From Pseudophaeobacter sp. (lineage in GTDB: Bacteria; Pseudomonadota; Alphaproteobacteria; Rhodobacterales; Rhodobacteraceae), in contig JALUXC010000012.1 in NCBI GenBank assembly GCA_027019165.1, positions 628,773-692,772 of the forward strand: 64,000 nucleotides of DNA, read 5' to 3'. The notes beneath the pieces are model-generated. The model was given only the letters and a program-made list of their open reading frames with translations, did no database searches and was not told the origin of the DNA. The position numbers and the translations under genes are program-made. Positions 17,677 to 27,094 of the stretch are shown in pieces (the stretch's first letter is position 1; every line of letters starts with the position of its first letter).

Positions 17677-18461
17677 GCGTCTGCCCCTATTTTATCTTTG
17701 TTTTTCAGGCCGGTGCCTAGGTAAGCTTCGATCACCTGTTCGTTCGCCTTGATCTCATCCAATGTGCCTTCGGCGAGTTTTTTGCCCTCGGCCATGCAGA
17801 TCACCGGATCGCAGAGGCGGCCAATGAACTCCATGTCGTGTTCGATGACGACGAAGGTATAGCCGCGTTCCTCGTTCAGGCGCTTGATCGCATCGGCGAT
17901 GGTGTAAAGCAGCGTCCGGTTCACGCCGGCGCCAACCTCATCGAGGAAGACGATCTTGGCATCCACCATCATGGTGCGGCCGAGTTCCAGCAGCTTCTTT
18001 TGCCCGCCGGAGACTTCGCCCGCTTTCAGATCCGCGATATGGCTGATGGTGAGGAACTCCAGCACCTCATCGGCCTTGGCGCGCAGGGCGCGTTCCTCGT
18101 CGGCGATGCGCTTGCGCCCGAACCAGGTGTTCCAAAGGCTCTCACCCGACTGGTTGCCCGGAACCATCATCAGGTTCTCACGGCAGGTCATCGAAGAAAA
18201 CTCATGCGCGATCTGGAAGGTGCGCAGCAGTCCCTTGTGGAACAGCTCATGCGGCGGCAGGCCGGTGATATCCTCACCATCCATGGTGACCCGCCCTGAG
18301 GTAGGTTCAAGAACGCCCGCAATCACGTTGAAAAGAGTGGTTTTTCCCGCGCCATTTGGCCCGATCAAACCGGTTATGGAGCCCTTAGCGATTTCAAGCG
18401 ACGCGCCATCCACCGCATGGAACCCGCCGAAGTGCTTGTGCAAGTCCTCGACGACGATCAT
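17673..18461 (-). CDS. livG: Branched-chain amino acid ABC transporter ATP-binding protein LivG
   Basis: Second ATPase of the transporter, 262 residues. Walker A is GPNGAGKTTLFN, the LivG-type segment LLRTFQIAHEFSSMTCRENLM follows (key residues R, Q and E), the signature is VSGGQKKLLELGR, and Walker B is IVFLDEVGAGVN. The C-terminus ends in the LivG motif region ANEQVIEAYLG. The variant signature without Gln at the usual LSGGQ first position is typical for LivG. It is the first ATPase gene after a stem-loop that separates it from livK. Confidence 0.94.
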   Translation of the reverse strand: MIVVEDLHKHFGGFHAVDGASLEIAKGSITGLIGPNGAGKTTLFNVIAGVLEPTSGRVTMDGEDITGLPPHELFHKGLLRTFQIAHEFSSMTCRENLMMVPGNQSGESLWNTWFGRKRIADEERALRAKADEVLEFLTISHIADLKAGEVSGGQKKLLELGRTMMVDAKIVFLDEVGAGVNRTLLYTIADAIKRLNEERGYTFVVIEHDMEFIGRLCDPVICMAEGKKLAEGTLDEIKANEQVIEAYLGTGLKNKDKIGADA

Positions 18462-18511
18462 GTCATTTCATCCCCCAACTGCTTGTTTTTTTGCAGTCTT
18501 TAAATTTGGAA

Positions 18512-18533
18512 CAGCCCGGACGATGCCGGGCTG
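18512..18533 (-). terminator. Stem-loop between livK and livG
   Basis: CAGCCCGG and CCGGGCTG form an eight-base stem around a six-base loop in the 100-base gap between livK and livG. In the livK direction there is no strong T run, so it looks like a leaky terminator or an mRNA-stabilising hairpin, which is common after binding-protein genes that need higher expression. Confidence 0.5.
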
Positions 18534-18561
18534 GTCTGTCTTTTTTCGCTCCGCGTCAGGA

Positions 18562-19755
18562 TTAGCGGAATTTCACCGTGGCGTTCACGCCATCCTTGAC
18601 TTCGATCTCGCGGTAGGAGCCTGCGCTCTCACCGGGGCCGATCAGCTCAACGCCGGTTGCGCCCTGATAGTCGACGTCACCGCCAGCGGCGAGGATTTCC
18701 AGCGCCTTGCCCAGCTCACCGGGGTTGATCGGCTCACCGGGGGCGTTGGCAACTTCCATGATCTTGGCGCCATATTCCGCCGGATCCATGGAGCCTGCGG
18801 CCTGCATTGCCAGCATGAACAGCGCGGCAGCGTCATAAGATTCAGGGGTGTAGGCCGAGGTGCCGTCAAAGCCTTTTGCCTTGGCAAGTTCTGCAAAGAC
18901 TTCAGCGCCTTTGGAGTCGGACCCCGCGATCTGGCCGAAGGAGCCATCGAGATCAGACCCGACGTTCTTGGGCAGGCTGTCACCGATCATGCCGCCGGGC
19001 AGGCCAAAGGTGTCATAGGCGCCGCTGTCGAGGGCCGACTGGATGATGCCCAGACCACCTTGGTCAAGGTAACCCGCAACCACCAGGATGTCGCCGCCAG
19101 CAGAGGCCAGCGAGGCCACTTCGGCGGAATAGTCGCCCTTGCCGTCTTCATGGGCTGCCACGATGGTGACTTCGCCGCCGACCTTTTCAAAGGAGGTCTT
19201 GATGGCATCCGCCAGACCCTTGCCATAGTCGTTGTTGGTGTAGGTCAGAGCGATCGACTTCACGCCGCGCTCCTGCAGCACTTCGGCCATGACTTCACCT
19301 TCGCGCGCATCAGACGGCGAGGTGCGGAAGAACAGCCCGTTGTCTTCCATGGTGGTCAGACCCGGCGAGGTCGCCGAGGGAGAGATCATCACCATACCGT
19401 TCGGAATGGCAACGTTCTGCAGGATCGCACCGGTCACACCGGAGCAGTCGCCGCCAATAATACCGTTGACGCCATCGGCGATCAGCTTTTCACCATTGGC
19501 AACGGCCAGGCCGTTATCGATGCAGCCTGTATCGGCGCGGATTGCGGTGACGGTTGCGCCATCCAGCAGCTTGCCGGATGCGCTGACTTCTTCCATCGCC
19601 AGCTCGGCGCCCGCACCCATTGCGGCCGTCAGCGATTCAATCGGACCGGTAAAGCCCAGGAGAACGCCCAGTTTGACTTCCTTGGCGTGACCGCCTGCAA
19701 ATGCCGTGCCAGCAGTCAAAGCAGCCGCTGCAGTAGCCATCATAAGTTTTTTCAT
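18562..19755 (-). CDS. livK: Periplasmic branched-chain amino acid binding protein (LivK type)
   Basis: Substrate-binding protein of the LIV transporter, 397 residues. A signal peptide (MKKLMMATAAAALTAGTAFA, cleaved near residue 20) is followed by the periplasmic binding fold type I: VKLGVLLGFTGPIESL, GGDCSGVTGAI, ISPSATSPGLT and a mid-protein ALTYTNNDYGKG. These match Peripla_BP_6 proteins. The ATG follows GGGAG. It is first in the operon livK-livG-livF-orphan-livH-livM. The ligand could be leucine/isoleucine/valine or another amino acid or amide; the sequence alone does not decide. Confidence 0.92.
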   Translation of the reverse strand: MKKLMMATAAAALTAGTAFAGGHAKEVKLGVLLGFTGPIESLTAAMGAGAELAMEEVSASGKLLDGATVTAIRADTGCIDNGLAVANGEKLIADGVNGIIGGDCSGVTGAILQNVAIPNGMVMISPSATSPGLTTMEDNGLFFRTSPSDAREGEVMAEVLQERGVKSIALTYTNNDYGKGLADAIKTSFEKVGGEVTIVAAHEDGKGDYSAEVASLASAGGDILVVAGYLDQGGLGIIQSALDSGAYDTFGLPGGMIGDSLPKNVGSDLDGSFGQIAGSDSKGAEVFAELAKAKGFDGTSAYTPESYDAAALFMLAMQAAGSMDPAEYGAKIMEVANAPGEPINPGELGKALEILAAGGDVDYQGATGVELIGPGESAGSYREIEVKDGVNATVKFR

Positions 19756-19946
19756 TGATTAACTCCCGTGTTGGAACATTTCAGTTCACATTGGACCCTA
19801 GGCAAGCTCTGGCAAAAAGGGAAGTCCATTTGGACATCACAAAGAGCCATCGGTGCGGGGTTCAAACTCCTCCTCAAGCAGGCCGGACAAGAAGTGTTCG
19901 GACTGACTGGGCCGTGCGTTTACAATTTTCAAAACGAAAGGGGAAG

Positions 19947-21062
19947 ATGAGAATGCGAACAAACTGGCTGGCTCTCACCTTGGGACTGATGATCGCCTTT
20001 GGCGGGTGGAAAGCTGAGGCGAGCTCCCTTCAAACCAGTCAAGGTCCACTGCGGATCACCAAGCACGCAGAGGGATTCGATATTCCATGGTCCTTCGCCT
20101 TTCTCCCGGACGGCACAATTCTGATCACAGAGCGGGAAGGAGAGTTGATCTTGCTCAAGGATGGGCAGAAAAAACCGGTTGTCGGCGTGCCACGCGTCGC
20201 CGCTCAGGGGCAGGGTGGGCTGCTGGATGTTATGATTCCCCGTGACTTTGAACGCACCCGAGAGGTGTTCCTCACCTTTTCAAAGCGCCAGGGGCGAGGG
20301 GCGAACACTGCGCTTGTCAGAGGGGTCCTGAGCCGGTCAGGGGATCGGCTGAACGATACCAGGATCCTGTTTGAGGCTGCCTCTGGCGCGACCGGGGGCC
20401 GCCACTTTGGCTCTCGCGTGGTCGAAGCCTCAGACGGAACCCTGTTGATTTCGGTCGGGGACCGGGGAGACCGGCCCAGCGCCCAGGATCTGAGCACGCA
20501 TCAAGGCAAGGTTTTGCGCATCAATCGGGATGGCAGCATTCCCAGCGACAATCCCTTTGCATCAACGCCGGGCACCCAGCCGGAAATCTGGTCACTAGGG
20601 CATCGAAACCCACAAGGGATGGCCGTCGACCAAAGTGGTCAGCTTTGGGTGGCGGAACATGGCGCTCGAGGCGGAGATGAGGTCAACCTGATCCGAAAGG
20701 GCGCCAACTATGGCTGGCCGGTGATTTCCTACGGGCGTCATTACTCGGGCGCCAAGATCGGCGAAGGCACGGCTAAGGGCGGCATGGAACAGCCTCAGTG
20801 GTATTGGGATCCCTCGATCGCGCCCTCGGGGATGATGGTGTATTCGGGCGCAATGTGGCCGACCTGGCGTGGAAATATCTTCGTCGCCTCCTTGAAATTC
20901 GACATGATTTCAAGGTTGTCCGGGACACCTCTGCGCGAGGTCGAGCGGCTGCAAAATGACGACACCGGCCGGATCAGAGACATCCAGGAAGGCCCGGACG
21001 GCGCAATCTGGTTTCTGTCCGAGACCGAAGGCGCCTTGTTCCGGATCTCCAAGGGGGATTGA
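19947..21062 (+). CDS. PQQ-dependent sugar (aldose) dehydrogenase family protein
   Basis: A 371-residue periplasmic protein of the soluble glucose/aldose dehydrogenase (YliI/Asd) beta-propeller family. The signal peptide follows the start (WLALTLGLMIAFGGWKAEA). Family motifs are DIPWSFAFLPDG, GQGGLLDV, ISVGDRGDR, YSLGHRNPQG as WSLGHRNPQG, WVAEHGARGGDEVN and NYGWPVISYG. The catalytic His-equivalent and PQQ-contact segments appear intact. Genes for PQQ synthesis are not in the window. Two ATG codons (19947 and 19953) compete; AAGGGGAA upstream suits either. The gene converges on a GlxA-type regulator with ten bases between stops. Confidence 0.88.
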   Translation: MRMRTNWLALTLGLMIAFGGWKAEASSLQTSQGPLRITKHAEGFDIPWSFAFLPDGTILITEREGELILLKDGQKKPVVGVPRVAAQGQGGLLDVMIPRDFERTREVFLTFSKRQGRGANTALVRGVLSRSGDRLNDTRILFEAASGATGGRHFGSRVVEASDGTLLISVGDRGDRPSAQDLSTHQGKVLRINRDGSIPSDNPFASTPGTQPEIWSLGHRNPQGMAVDQSGQLWVAEHGARGGDEVNLIRKGANYGWPVISYGRHYSGAKIGEGTAKGGMEQPQWYWDPSIAPSGMMVYSGAMWPTWRGNIFVASLKFDMISRLSGTPLREVERLQNDDTGRIRDIQEGPDGAIWFLSETEGALFRISKGD

Positions 21063-21072
21063 CCCAAGAGGT

Positions 21073-22080
21073 TCAGCTTGGCGGCACCCTGACGGCTTTG
21101 CTTCCACGCTCCCTGTAGGGCGTGGTGTCGTAATGCGCCCGGTAGCACTTGGAAAAATGCGACGGTGATGCAAATCCGCAGGCCAAGGCCACGTTGATGA
21201 CGCTCATATCGGTCTGCATGAGCAAGTTGCGCGCCTTTTGCAGCCGAAGCTCCATATAGTAACGCTTTGGGCTGCGATTGAGGTAGCGGCGGAACAGGCG
21301 CTCCAGCTGACGCGTGGACATGCCCACATCCTGCGCCAGGATGGAGGGGCTGATTGGCTCTTCGATATTGGCTTCCATCATCTGGATCACCATCGACAGC
21401 TTTGGATGCCGCACGCCAATGCGGGTCGGGATCGACAGGCGCTGAGTGTCCTGGTCGGTGCGGATCGAGGAATAAATCAGCTGATCTGCCACGGCATTGG
21501 CCAGCTCTTCGCCGTGATCGTTGGCGATGAGTTTCAGAATCATGTCGATCGAAGAGGTGCCTCCAGCGGTGGAAAGACGATTGCCGTCGACCACAAAAAC
21601 TGACTTTGTCAGTTCCACTTCTTCGAATTCTTCCGCAAAGCTGTCTGCGTTTTCCCAGTGAATCGTTGCCCGTTTTCCATCCAGCAACCCAGCCTTGGCC
21701 AAAGCGTATGAGCCTGTGCACAGCCCTCCGACCATCGCACCCTTGCGCGCTTCGCGGCGCAACCATGCCAGCAGTTTCTTGGAGGTCACATCCTGCACGT
21801 CCAACCCGCCGCACAGAAGAATCGTGTCGTCCCGCTGAAGATCCGTAAGATCACCATCCAGCTGAAAGGTCGTTCCTGCAGAGCAGGTTACGGTCTCACC
21901 ACCTTCACCATGAACGGCCCAGGAATAGAGCGTCCGCCCGCTCATCCGGTTGGCGATGCGCAGACACTCCACCGCCGAAGCAAAGGAGAGCATCGAAAAT
22001 TTCTCGAGCAGGACAAAGATAAACCGTTTGGTCGGGCCGGGGGCTTGTTCGAGTTCAACTCGCTTGCGTCGGACTTGCAT
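21073..22080 (-). CDS. GlxA-type transcriptional regulator (DJ-1/PfpI plus AraC domains)
   Basis: A 335-residue regulator with an N-terminal DJ-1/PfpI (class I glutamine amidotransferase-like) domain and a C-terminal AraC-type helix-turn-helix. The first domain has [18 protein letters not shown] with the conserved Cys at about residue 120. The second has [21 protein letters not shown] and [15 protein letters not shown] at about 240-320. Such GlxA-family regulators often control catabolism of quaternary amines or amino acids; no such target is adjacent here. The start ATG at 22080 has AGGGAG upstream; a longer frame starts at 22113. It is divergent from aroG. Confidence 0.9.
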   Translation of the reverse strand: MQVRRKRVELEQAPGPTKRFIFVLLEKFSMLSFASAVECLRIANRMSGRTLYSWAVHGEGGETVTCSAGTTFQLDGDLTDLQRDDTILLCGGLDVQDVTSKKLLAWLRREARKGAMVGGLCTGSYALAKAGLLDGKRATIHWENADSFAEEFEEVELTKSVFVVDGNRLSTAGGTSSIDMILKLIANDHGEELANAVADQLIYSSIRTDQDTQRLSIPTRIGVRHPKLSMVIQMMEANIEEPISPSILAQDVGMSTRQLERLFRRYLNRSPKRYYMELRLQKARNLLMQTDMSVINVALACGFASPSHFSKCYRAHYDTTPYRERGSKAVRVPPS

Positions 22081-22268
22081 GGGCAGCAGGCTCCCTGAAG
22101 AGATTGGAAACATGCGCAGAGAGCCGCGGCTTCGTCTGGCTGTCAGAGACCGTGTTCACAGGTTTGCACCTGGGTCAAGTCATTCAAATTCTGAACTGGC
22201 CAGCGCGGGTCCGGTTTTGTATACGTGACTTCCGTATTTACCAAAGACCTCTTGAGCGGAGAAAAGCG

Positions 22269-23651
22269 ATGAGTGAGTGGCAAAAATCGACCTGGCGCCA
22301 GAAACCGCGGGTTCAGATGCCCGACTATACCGACGCGGCGGCCCTGTCGGCCGTCGAGGCGCAGCTTTCCAAATATCCGCCTTTGGTCTTTGCTGGTGAG
22401 GCGCGCCGCCTGAAACAGCACCTGGCCGCAGCTGGGCGCGGTGAGGCCTTCCTGCTGCAAGGCGGAGATTGCGCCGAAAGCTTTGATCAGTTCAGCGCCG
22501 ATGCGATCCGCGATACCTTCAAGGTGATGCTGCAGATGGCCATGGTGCTGACCTATGGCGCCAAGGTTCCGGTGGTCAAAGTGGGCCGGATGGCCGGCCA
22601 GTTTGCCAAGCCACGCAGTGCGCCGACCGAGGTTGTGGATGGCGTTGAGCTGCCCAGCTACCGTGGGGACATCATCAACGATCTGGCCTTCAACCCAGCC
22701 TCGCGCGTGCCGGATCCGTCCCGGATGCTCCAGGCCTACACCCAGGCTGCGGCGACGCTGAACCTGTTGCGGGCTTTTTCAACCGGGGGCTATGCGGATG
22801 TGAATCAGGTCCACGCCTGGACTCTTGGCTTTACCGAAAGCGAAAAGGCCGAAGCCTACCGTGAGATGGCCAACCGTATCACTGACACGCTCGATTTCAT
22901 GAAAGCGGCCGGCGTCAACAATGATGCGGCGCATACCCTTCAAACCGTGGAGTTCTACACCAGCCACGAAGGGCTCCTCTTGGAGTATGAAGAGGCGTTG
23001 ACGCGTCTTGATTCCACCTCGGGCAAATGGCTCGCGGGCTCGGGCCACATGATCTGGATCGGCGACCGGACCCGCCAACCTGATGGCGCCCATGTGGAAT
23101 TCTGCCGCGGTGTGCTGAACCCCATCGGCCTCAAATGCGGCCCGACCACCACTGCTGAAGACCTCAAGGTATTGATGTCCAAGCTGAACCCAGAAAACGA
23201 GGAAGGGCGACTGACCCTCATTGCACGCTTTGGGGCAGGCAAGGCACAGGAACACCTGCCGCGTCTGGTCAAAGCCGTAAAAGAAGAGGGCGCCAAGGTC
23301 ACCTGGGTCTGCGACCCGATGCATGGCAACACCATCAAATCGACCTCGGGCTACAAGACGCGCCCCTTTGATAGCGTTCTGCGCGAGGTTCAGGATTTCT
23401 TTGCCGTTCACACGGACGAAGGGACCATTCCGGGCGGTGTGCATTTTGAGATGACGGGCCAGGACGTGACCGAATGCACCGGCGGCGTGCGGGCTGTAAC
23501 GGATGAGAACCTGAGCGATCGGTATCACACCGCCTGTGATCCGCGGCTCAACGCCAGCCAATCTCTGGAACTGGCCTTTTTGGTTGCGAAAGAGCTGTCG
23601 GGACTGCGCGAAGAGCGCTCTTCAAATGCGGCGCGGGCCGAAGCCAGCTAA
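22269..23651 (+). CDS. aroG: 3-deoxy-7-phosphoheptulonate synthase, class II
   Basis: Condenses phosphoenolpyruvate and erythrose 4-phosphate in the first step of the shikimate pathway. The 460-residue length and the motifs [12 protein letters not shown] (near residue 60), [36 protein letters not shown] and [10 protein letters not shown] mark the class II (plant-like) type. The metal-binding Cys is in GGDCAE. The ATG at 22269 is preceded by GCGGAG; the frame upstream to 22104 overlaps the divergent gene and is not needed. An intrinsic terminator follows. Another shikimate gene, aroQ, lies 30 kb away in the window. Confidence 0.96.
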   Translation: MSEWQKSTWRQKPRVQMPDYTDAAALSAVEAQLSKYPPLVFAGEARRLKQHLAAAGRGEAFLLQGGDCAESFDQFSADAIRDTFKVMLQMAMVLTYGAKVPVVKVGRMAGQFAKPRSAPTEVVDGVELPSYRGDIINDLAFNPASRVPDPSRMLQAYTQAAATLNLLRAFSTGGYADVNQVHAWTLGFTESEKAEAYREMANRITDTLDFMKAAGVNNDAAHTLQTVEFYTSHEGLLLEYEEALTRLDSTSGKWLAGSGHMIWIGDRTRQPDGAHVEFCRGVLNPIGLKCGPTTTAEDLKVLMSKLNPENEEGRLTLIARFGAGKAQEHLPRLVKAVKEEGAKVTWVCDPMHGNTIKSTSGYKTRPFDSVLREVQDFFAVHTDEGTIPGGVHFEMTGQDVTECTGGVRAVTDENLSDRYHTACDPRLNASQSLELAFLVAKELSGLREERSSNAARAEAS

Positions 23652-23683
23652 TCACCGGCGTGCAAATCCCCGAAAAATCAGGA

Positions 23684-23713
23684 AACCGCTCCGAAAGGGG
23701 CGGTTTTCTTTTG
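23684..23713 (+). terminator. Intrinsic terminator of aroG
   Basis: AACCGCTCC pairs with GGGGCGGTT around a GAAA tetraloop, followed by a T-rich stretch. It starts 32 bases after the aroG stop. Confidence 0.85.
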
Positions 23714-23756
23714 TCGGGCAGCCGGTGCAACATTTGCCTTTTGACAGGATCATGCA

Positions 23757-23789
23757 AAGGAAACGCCCCGGGAATTCTTCCGCGGGGCG
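23757..23789 (-). terminator. Probable terminator of the PAS protein gene
   Basis: CGCCCCG (23764-23770) pairs with CGGGGCG (23783-23789). Read on the minus strand it is followed by TTTCCTTT. It lies about 60 bases beyond the stop of the minus-strand PAS gene. Confidence 0.55.
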
Positions 23790-23849
23790 CGCTTTCTGGT
23801 GCTATGACCTCAGACCAGAACCTGTACCGGATTGCTCCGGGGTAATCGA

Positions 23850-24668
23850 TCAGTCTCGGCTGACCACCAGGCGAAGGTGGGAGCCGCGTTTCTTTGGCGC
23901 GTCATCCTGAGCGGGCGTCGTCGCCTTCTCGGATTTTGTCCCGAGGCCGAGAGTGCCGCGATCAGCGATGGTCCGTGCTTCTTCCAGGATCGACTTTTCG
24001 GGCGCAAAGCGTGCTTCGGTGCTCGCAAAGCCGGGATTCGGCGTGTTGATGTCTTCCTTTTCTTCACGCGGCTTGGCTTTGAAGGTGCCTTCCGCGCCTG
24101 ACTGCGAGACGGTGCGCATTTCGATCGAAGAGACCGAGAAGCGTTGCGAAACGCCCGTCGGGTTGCCTTCCGAAACAAACACGCCCAGCGCTCTGCTGAC
24201 GTCACCCAGATCGCTGCGCAGCGGCAGCAGCAACATGCGGGCTTCGCGGGAGCCGTGCAGACGTGTCGCTTCGGTCTTCAAGTCCAGTTCAATAATGGCG
24301 GGCGCATCGAACATATGTTCCAGAGCCGCGCTCAGCTGTTTGCGGGCATCGGGAGTAAAGAAAGCGGTGATCGGCATCCCCCGCACTTCCATGCCAGCCA
24401 TGTCGTTCACTTTCTGGCCCGCTAGGCGGAAACGGGCGATTCCCGGCGCCACGCGCTCCAGAATGAAAGTCTGGGACAGAATGTTCTCCAGCCCGCGCGG
24501 GTCGATTTGCGAGCGGCTCGGGATGTCGTCCCCGCGGCGCAAAGCTGTCCAATAGGCTTCTGCCTGTCGCAACGCCGACACCGGTGTGCGGCTGCGGAAG
24601 TTGTTCATCGGAACCACCTTGTCGTGACCCTTGCCGTGTCCAGAACTCTTGCGACCGCCGAAAAACAT
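23850..24668 (-). CDS. PAS domain protein, conserved in Rhodobacterales, role unknown
   Basis: A 272-residue cytoplasmic protein with one PAS-like domain of the alphaproteobacterial PAS_5 type at about residues 35-165. It is recognised by AYWTALRRGDDIPSRSQIDP, LERVAPGIARFRLAGQKVND and LLPLRSDLGDVSRALGVFV. The remainder is charged and probably disordered, ending in KKRGSHLRLVVSRD. There is no output domain, so it may bind a partner. The ATG at 24668 was chosen because AAGGACAAGGAC precedes it directly. TTAA motifs upstream (about 24747-24762) recall CtrA sites but have a six- rather than seven-base spacer. Confidence 0.75.
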   Translation of the reverse strand: MFFGGRKSSGHGKGHDKVVPMNNFRSRTPVSALRQAEAYWTALRRGDDIPSRSQIDPRGLENILSQTFILERVAPGIARFRLAGQKVNDMAGMEVRGMPITAFFTPDARKQLSAALEHMFDAPAIIELDLKTEATRLHGSREARMLLLPLRSDLGDVSRALGVFVSEGNPTGVSQRFSVSSIEMRTVSQSGAEGTFKAKPREEKEDINTPNPGFASTEARFAPEKSILEEARTIADRGTLGLGTKSEKATTPAQDDAPKKRGSHLRLVVSRD

Positions 24669-24950
24669 GTCCTTGTCCTTTGCTTGCACCGGTGCGGACC
24701 GAAAAGGTTGCGAGGCCGGTTGGTTGCGGTGGACGTTCAAGCATTCTTAAGACTGCTTAACAACATCCAACATAATCCTTACTTCTCCGTTAATATGGCA
24801 CAATGTAATTCAAATTGTGACTATTAGTTCAAGCAATGGTTAACGGAAAAGCTTAGCCGCCCTATACGAAGGTGGTGTCGGCTATCGAATGCCCGTATCA
24901 GGGGTCACAAGAACATCTATTCGTGCAGACAACATCAAGGGGCAGTGCGC

Positions 24951-25847
24951 ATGACAGTGAACAGCATGACGGGTTTTGCATCTGGTCAGGGTGGTCTTGG
25001 AGCGCACAGCTGGAGCTGGGAAATCCGTTCGGTCAACGCCAAGGGACTGGATCTGCGCCTGCGCATTCCTGATTGGCTTGAAGGGTTAGAACCCTTTGTT
25101 CGCAGTACGCTTTCCAAAAACCTGGCCCGCGGAAATGTCTCGGTTTCTTTGAGGATGTCACGATCCGAAGAAGGGGCCGCTCCGTTTTGCGTGAACCCGG
25201 TGGTGCTGACATCGGTTCTTGAGGCCGTGAGGCAGGCCGAAGCCGCGGCACAGGAGATCGGGGTCGATCTGAAGCCCGCGTCTGCGGCGGATCTTCTGGC
25301 GTTGCGCGGCGTTCTTGATCATGCCACGCCGCAGGACGATCCAGCCCCCCTGGTCAACCAACTGAAGGACGAGTTCTTAACACTTTCGGCGGGGCTTTCT
25401 GAGATGCGCGAGAACGAAGGCGCACAACTGTTTAAGGTTTTGACACGGCAAGTCAGGGAAATTGAGGCGCTTTCCGCCCAGGCCGGCAGTCTTGCCGAGG
25501 AGCGAAAGCCGAAAATGGCCGAGTCTCTGCGCGCCAATCTGGACCGCGTTTTGCAAAACTCGGACGGGGTCGACCCTGACCGTCTGGCGCAGGAATTGGC
25601 GCTGATCGTGGTCAAGTCGGATGTAACCGAAGAAATCGACCGTCTGGCGGCCCATGTCAGGGCGGCGCGCGATCTGCTGTCGGCGGGCGGCCCCATCGGA
25701 CGCAAGCTCGACTTTTTGATGCAGGAATTCAATCGCGAGGCAAACACGCTGTGCTCCAAATCCCAAAGCAGCGATCTGACCAAGGTCGGGCTGGAGCTGA
25801 AAACCGTGATCGATCAGATGCGCGAGCAGGTTCAGAACGTGGAATGA
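24951..25847 (+). CDS. YicC family endoribonuclease-like protein
   Basis: A 298-residue YicC/YloC family protein, a conserved family for which endoribonuclease activity has been reported. The N-terminal YicC domain begins with the hallmark NSMTGFASGQG and EIRSVNAKGLDLRLR. The C-terminal DUF1732 domain ends with EFNREANTLCSKSQSSDLTK (Asn, Glu and Cys conserved) and VIDQMREQVQNVE. The ATG at 24951 follows AAGGGG. It is followed by gmk after 84 bases, an order frequent in Proteobacteria. Confidence 0.92.
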   Translation: MTVNSMTGFASGQGGLGAHSWSWEIRSVNAKGLDLRLRIPDWLEGLEPFVRSTLSKNLARGNVSVSLRMSRSEEGAAPFCVNPVVLTSVLEAVRQAEAAAQEIGVDLKPASAADLLALRGVLDHATPQDDPAPLVNQLKDEFLTLSAGLSEMRENEGAQLFKVLTRQVREIEALSAQAGSLAEERKPKMAESLRANLDRVLQNSDGVDPDRLAQELALIVVKSDVTEEIDRLAAHVRAARDLLSAGGPIGRKLDFLMQEFNREANTLCSKSQSSDLTKVGLELKTVIDQMREQVQNVE

Positions 25848-25931
25848 CGTCAACTGCGTCTCGTTGATTGCACCCGGCATCCGGATCACCGTAGAAAGAC
25901 GTCAAAACAGACCAACAAGGGAGAGCAGCAA

Positions 25932-26573
25932 ATGGCAGATCGCCGTGGCCTCTTGATTATCCTGTCGTCGCCCTCCGGCGCCGGCAAGTCTACCCTCGCC
26001 AAGCGCCTGCGGGCCTGGGACGACAGCATTCGGTTCTCCGTGTCCGCCACCACGCGCGCGCCGCGCCCCGGTGAAATCGACGGGCAGGATTACCATTTCA
26101 GCACCGTGGATGCCTTTAAATCTGCAGTTTCAGAAGGCGAAATGCTCGAGCATGCGCATGTCTTCGGCAATTTTTACGGCTCTCCCAAGGGGCCGGTGCG
26201 CGATGCCATCAATGCCGGGCAGGATGTTCTGTTTGACATCGACTGGCAGGGCGCCCAGCAGATCCGTAACTCTGACCTAGGCCAGCACACCCTGTCCATC
26301 TTCCTGCTGCCGCCCTCGATCCTTGAACTGCGCCGCCGTCTAGAAAGCCGCGCTCAGGACGATGCAGCCACCATCAAACGCCGGATGGAGAAGAGCTGGG
26401 ATGAAATCAGCCATTGGGGCAGCTATGACCACGTGTTGATCAACGATGATCTGGATGCAACCGAACAGGCGCTGCGCACAATCATAACCGCAACCCGCCT
26501 GCGCCGCATCCAGCAGCCGCACCTGATGGACCATGTCCGTGGCCTGCAAGCAGAATTCGAGGAGATGAAATGA
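25932..26573 (+). CDS. gmk: Guanylate kinase
   Basis: Phosphorylates GMP to GDP with ATP. The 213-residue length is normal. The P-loop [15 protein letters not shown] is at residues 12-26, the GMP-binding segment [19 protein letters not shown] follows at about 38-56, and [11 protein letters not shown] is the Walker B-like region. The stop codon overlaps the next start (ATGA), coupling it to the carbonic-anhydrase-like gene. Confidence 0.97.
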   Translation: MADRRGLLIILSSPSGAGKSTLAKRLRAWDDSIRFSVSATTRAPRPGEIDGQDYHFSTVDAFKSAVSEGEMLEHAHVFGNFYGSPKGPVRDAINAGQDVLFDIDWQGAQQIRNSDLGQHTLSIFLLPPSILELRRRLESRAQDDAATIKRRMEKSWDEISHWGSYDHVLINDDLDATEQALRTIITATRLRRIQQPHLMDHVRGLQAEFEEMK

Positions 26574-27094
26574 CCCTTTACGCTCTTGGCTCCGACCGCC
26601 CCGAAATCCACGAAGACACCTGGGTCGCGCCCGATGCAAACCTCATCGGCAAGGTGGTGATGGAGGCCGGATCCTCCGTCTGGTTCGGCTGCACCATCCG
26701 CGCCGATCACGAGGAAATCCGCATCGGTGAAGGATCCAACGTGCAGGAGAACGTCGTCATGCATATTGACGCAGGGTTCCCGTTGAGCATCGGCAAGAAT
26801 TGCACCATCGGACACAAGGTGATGTTGCACGGCTGTACGATTGGTGAAAACTCCCTGATCGGGATGGGGGCCACCGTTCTGAATGGGGCAAAGATTGGCA
26901 AGAACTGCCTGATCGGCGCCGGCGCCCTGATCACCGAAAACAAGGAGATCCCGGACAATTCGCTCGTGATGGGCGCGCCGGGCAAGGTCGTGCGCCAGGT
27001 CGATGAGGCCACGATCCAGAAGTTGAAGTGGAGCGCCCTGCATTACCAGGAGAACATGCGCCGCTTTCGCGATGAGATGAAGAAGGTAGACTAA
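26570..27094 (+). CDS. Gamma carbonic anhydrase-like hexapeptide protein
   Basis: A 174-residue left-handed beta-helix protein of the gamma carbonic anhydrase/YrdA/PaaY group. Hexapeptide repeats run through residues 20-130. The three zinc-ligand histidines are in place: His65 in MHIDAG, His82 and His87 in GHKVMLHGC. Many members show weak or no anhydrase activity, so the function is not certain. It overlaps gmk by four bases and abuts the following gene (TAA then ATG with no gap), so the three genes form one operon. Confidence 0.88.
   Translation: MTLYALGSDRPEIHEDTWVAPDANLIGKVVMEAGSSVWFGCTIRADHEEIRIGEGSNVQENVVMHIDAGFPLSIGKNCTIGHKVMLHGCTIGENSLIGMGATVLNGAKIGKNCLIGAGALITENKEIPDNSLVMGAPGKVVRQVDEATIQKLKWSALHYQENMRRFRDEMKKVD

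Noticed and set aside
17956-19758. Plus-strand open frame of 600 codons
   Set aside because: Antisense to livG and livK in GC-rich DNA; the minus-strand genes carry all family motifs.
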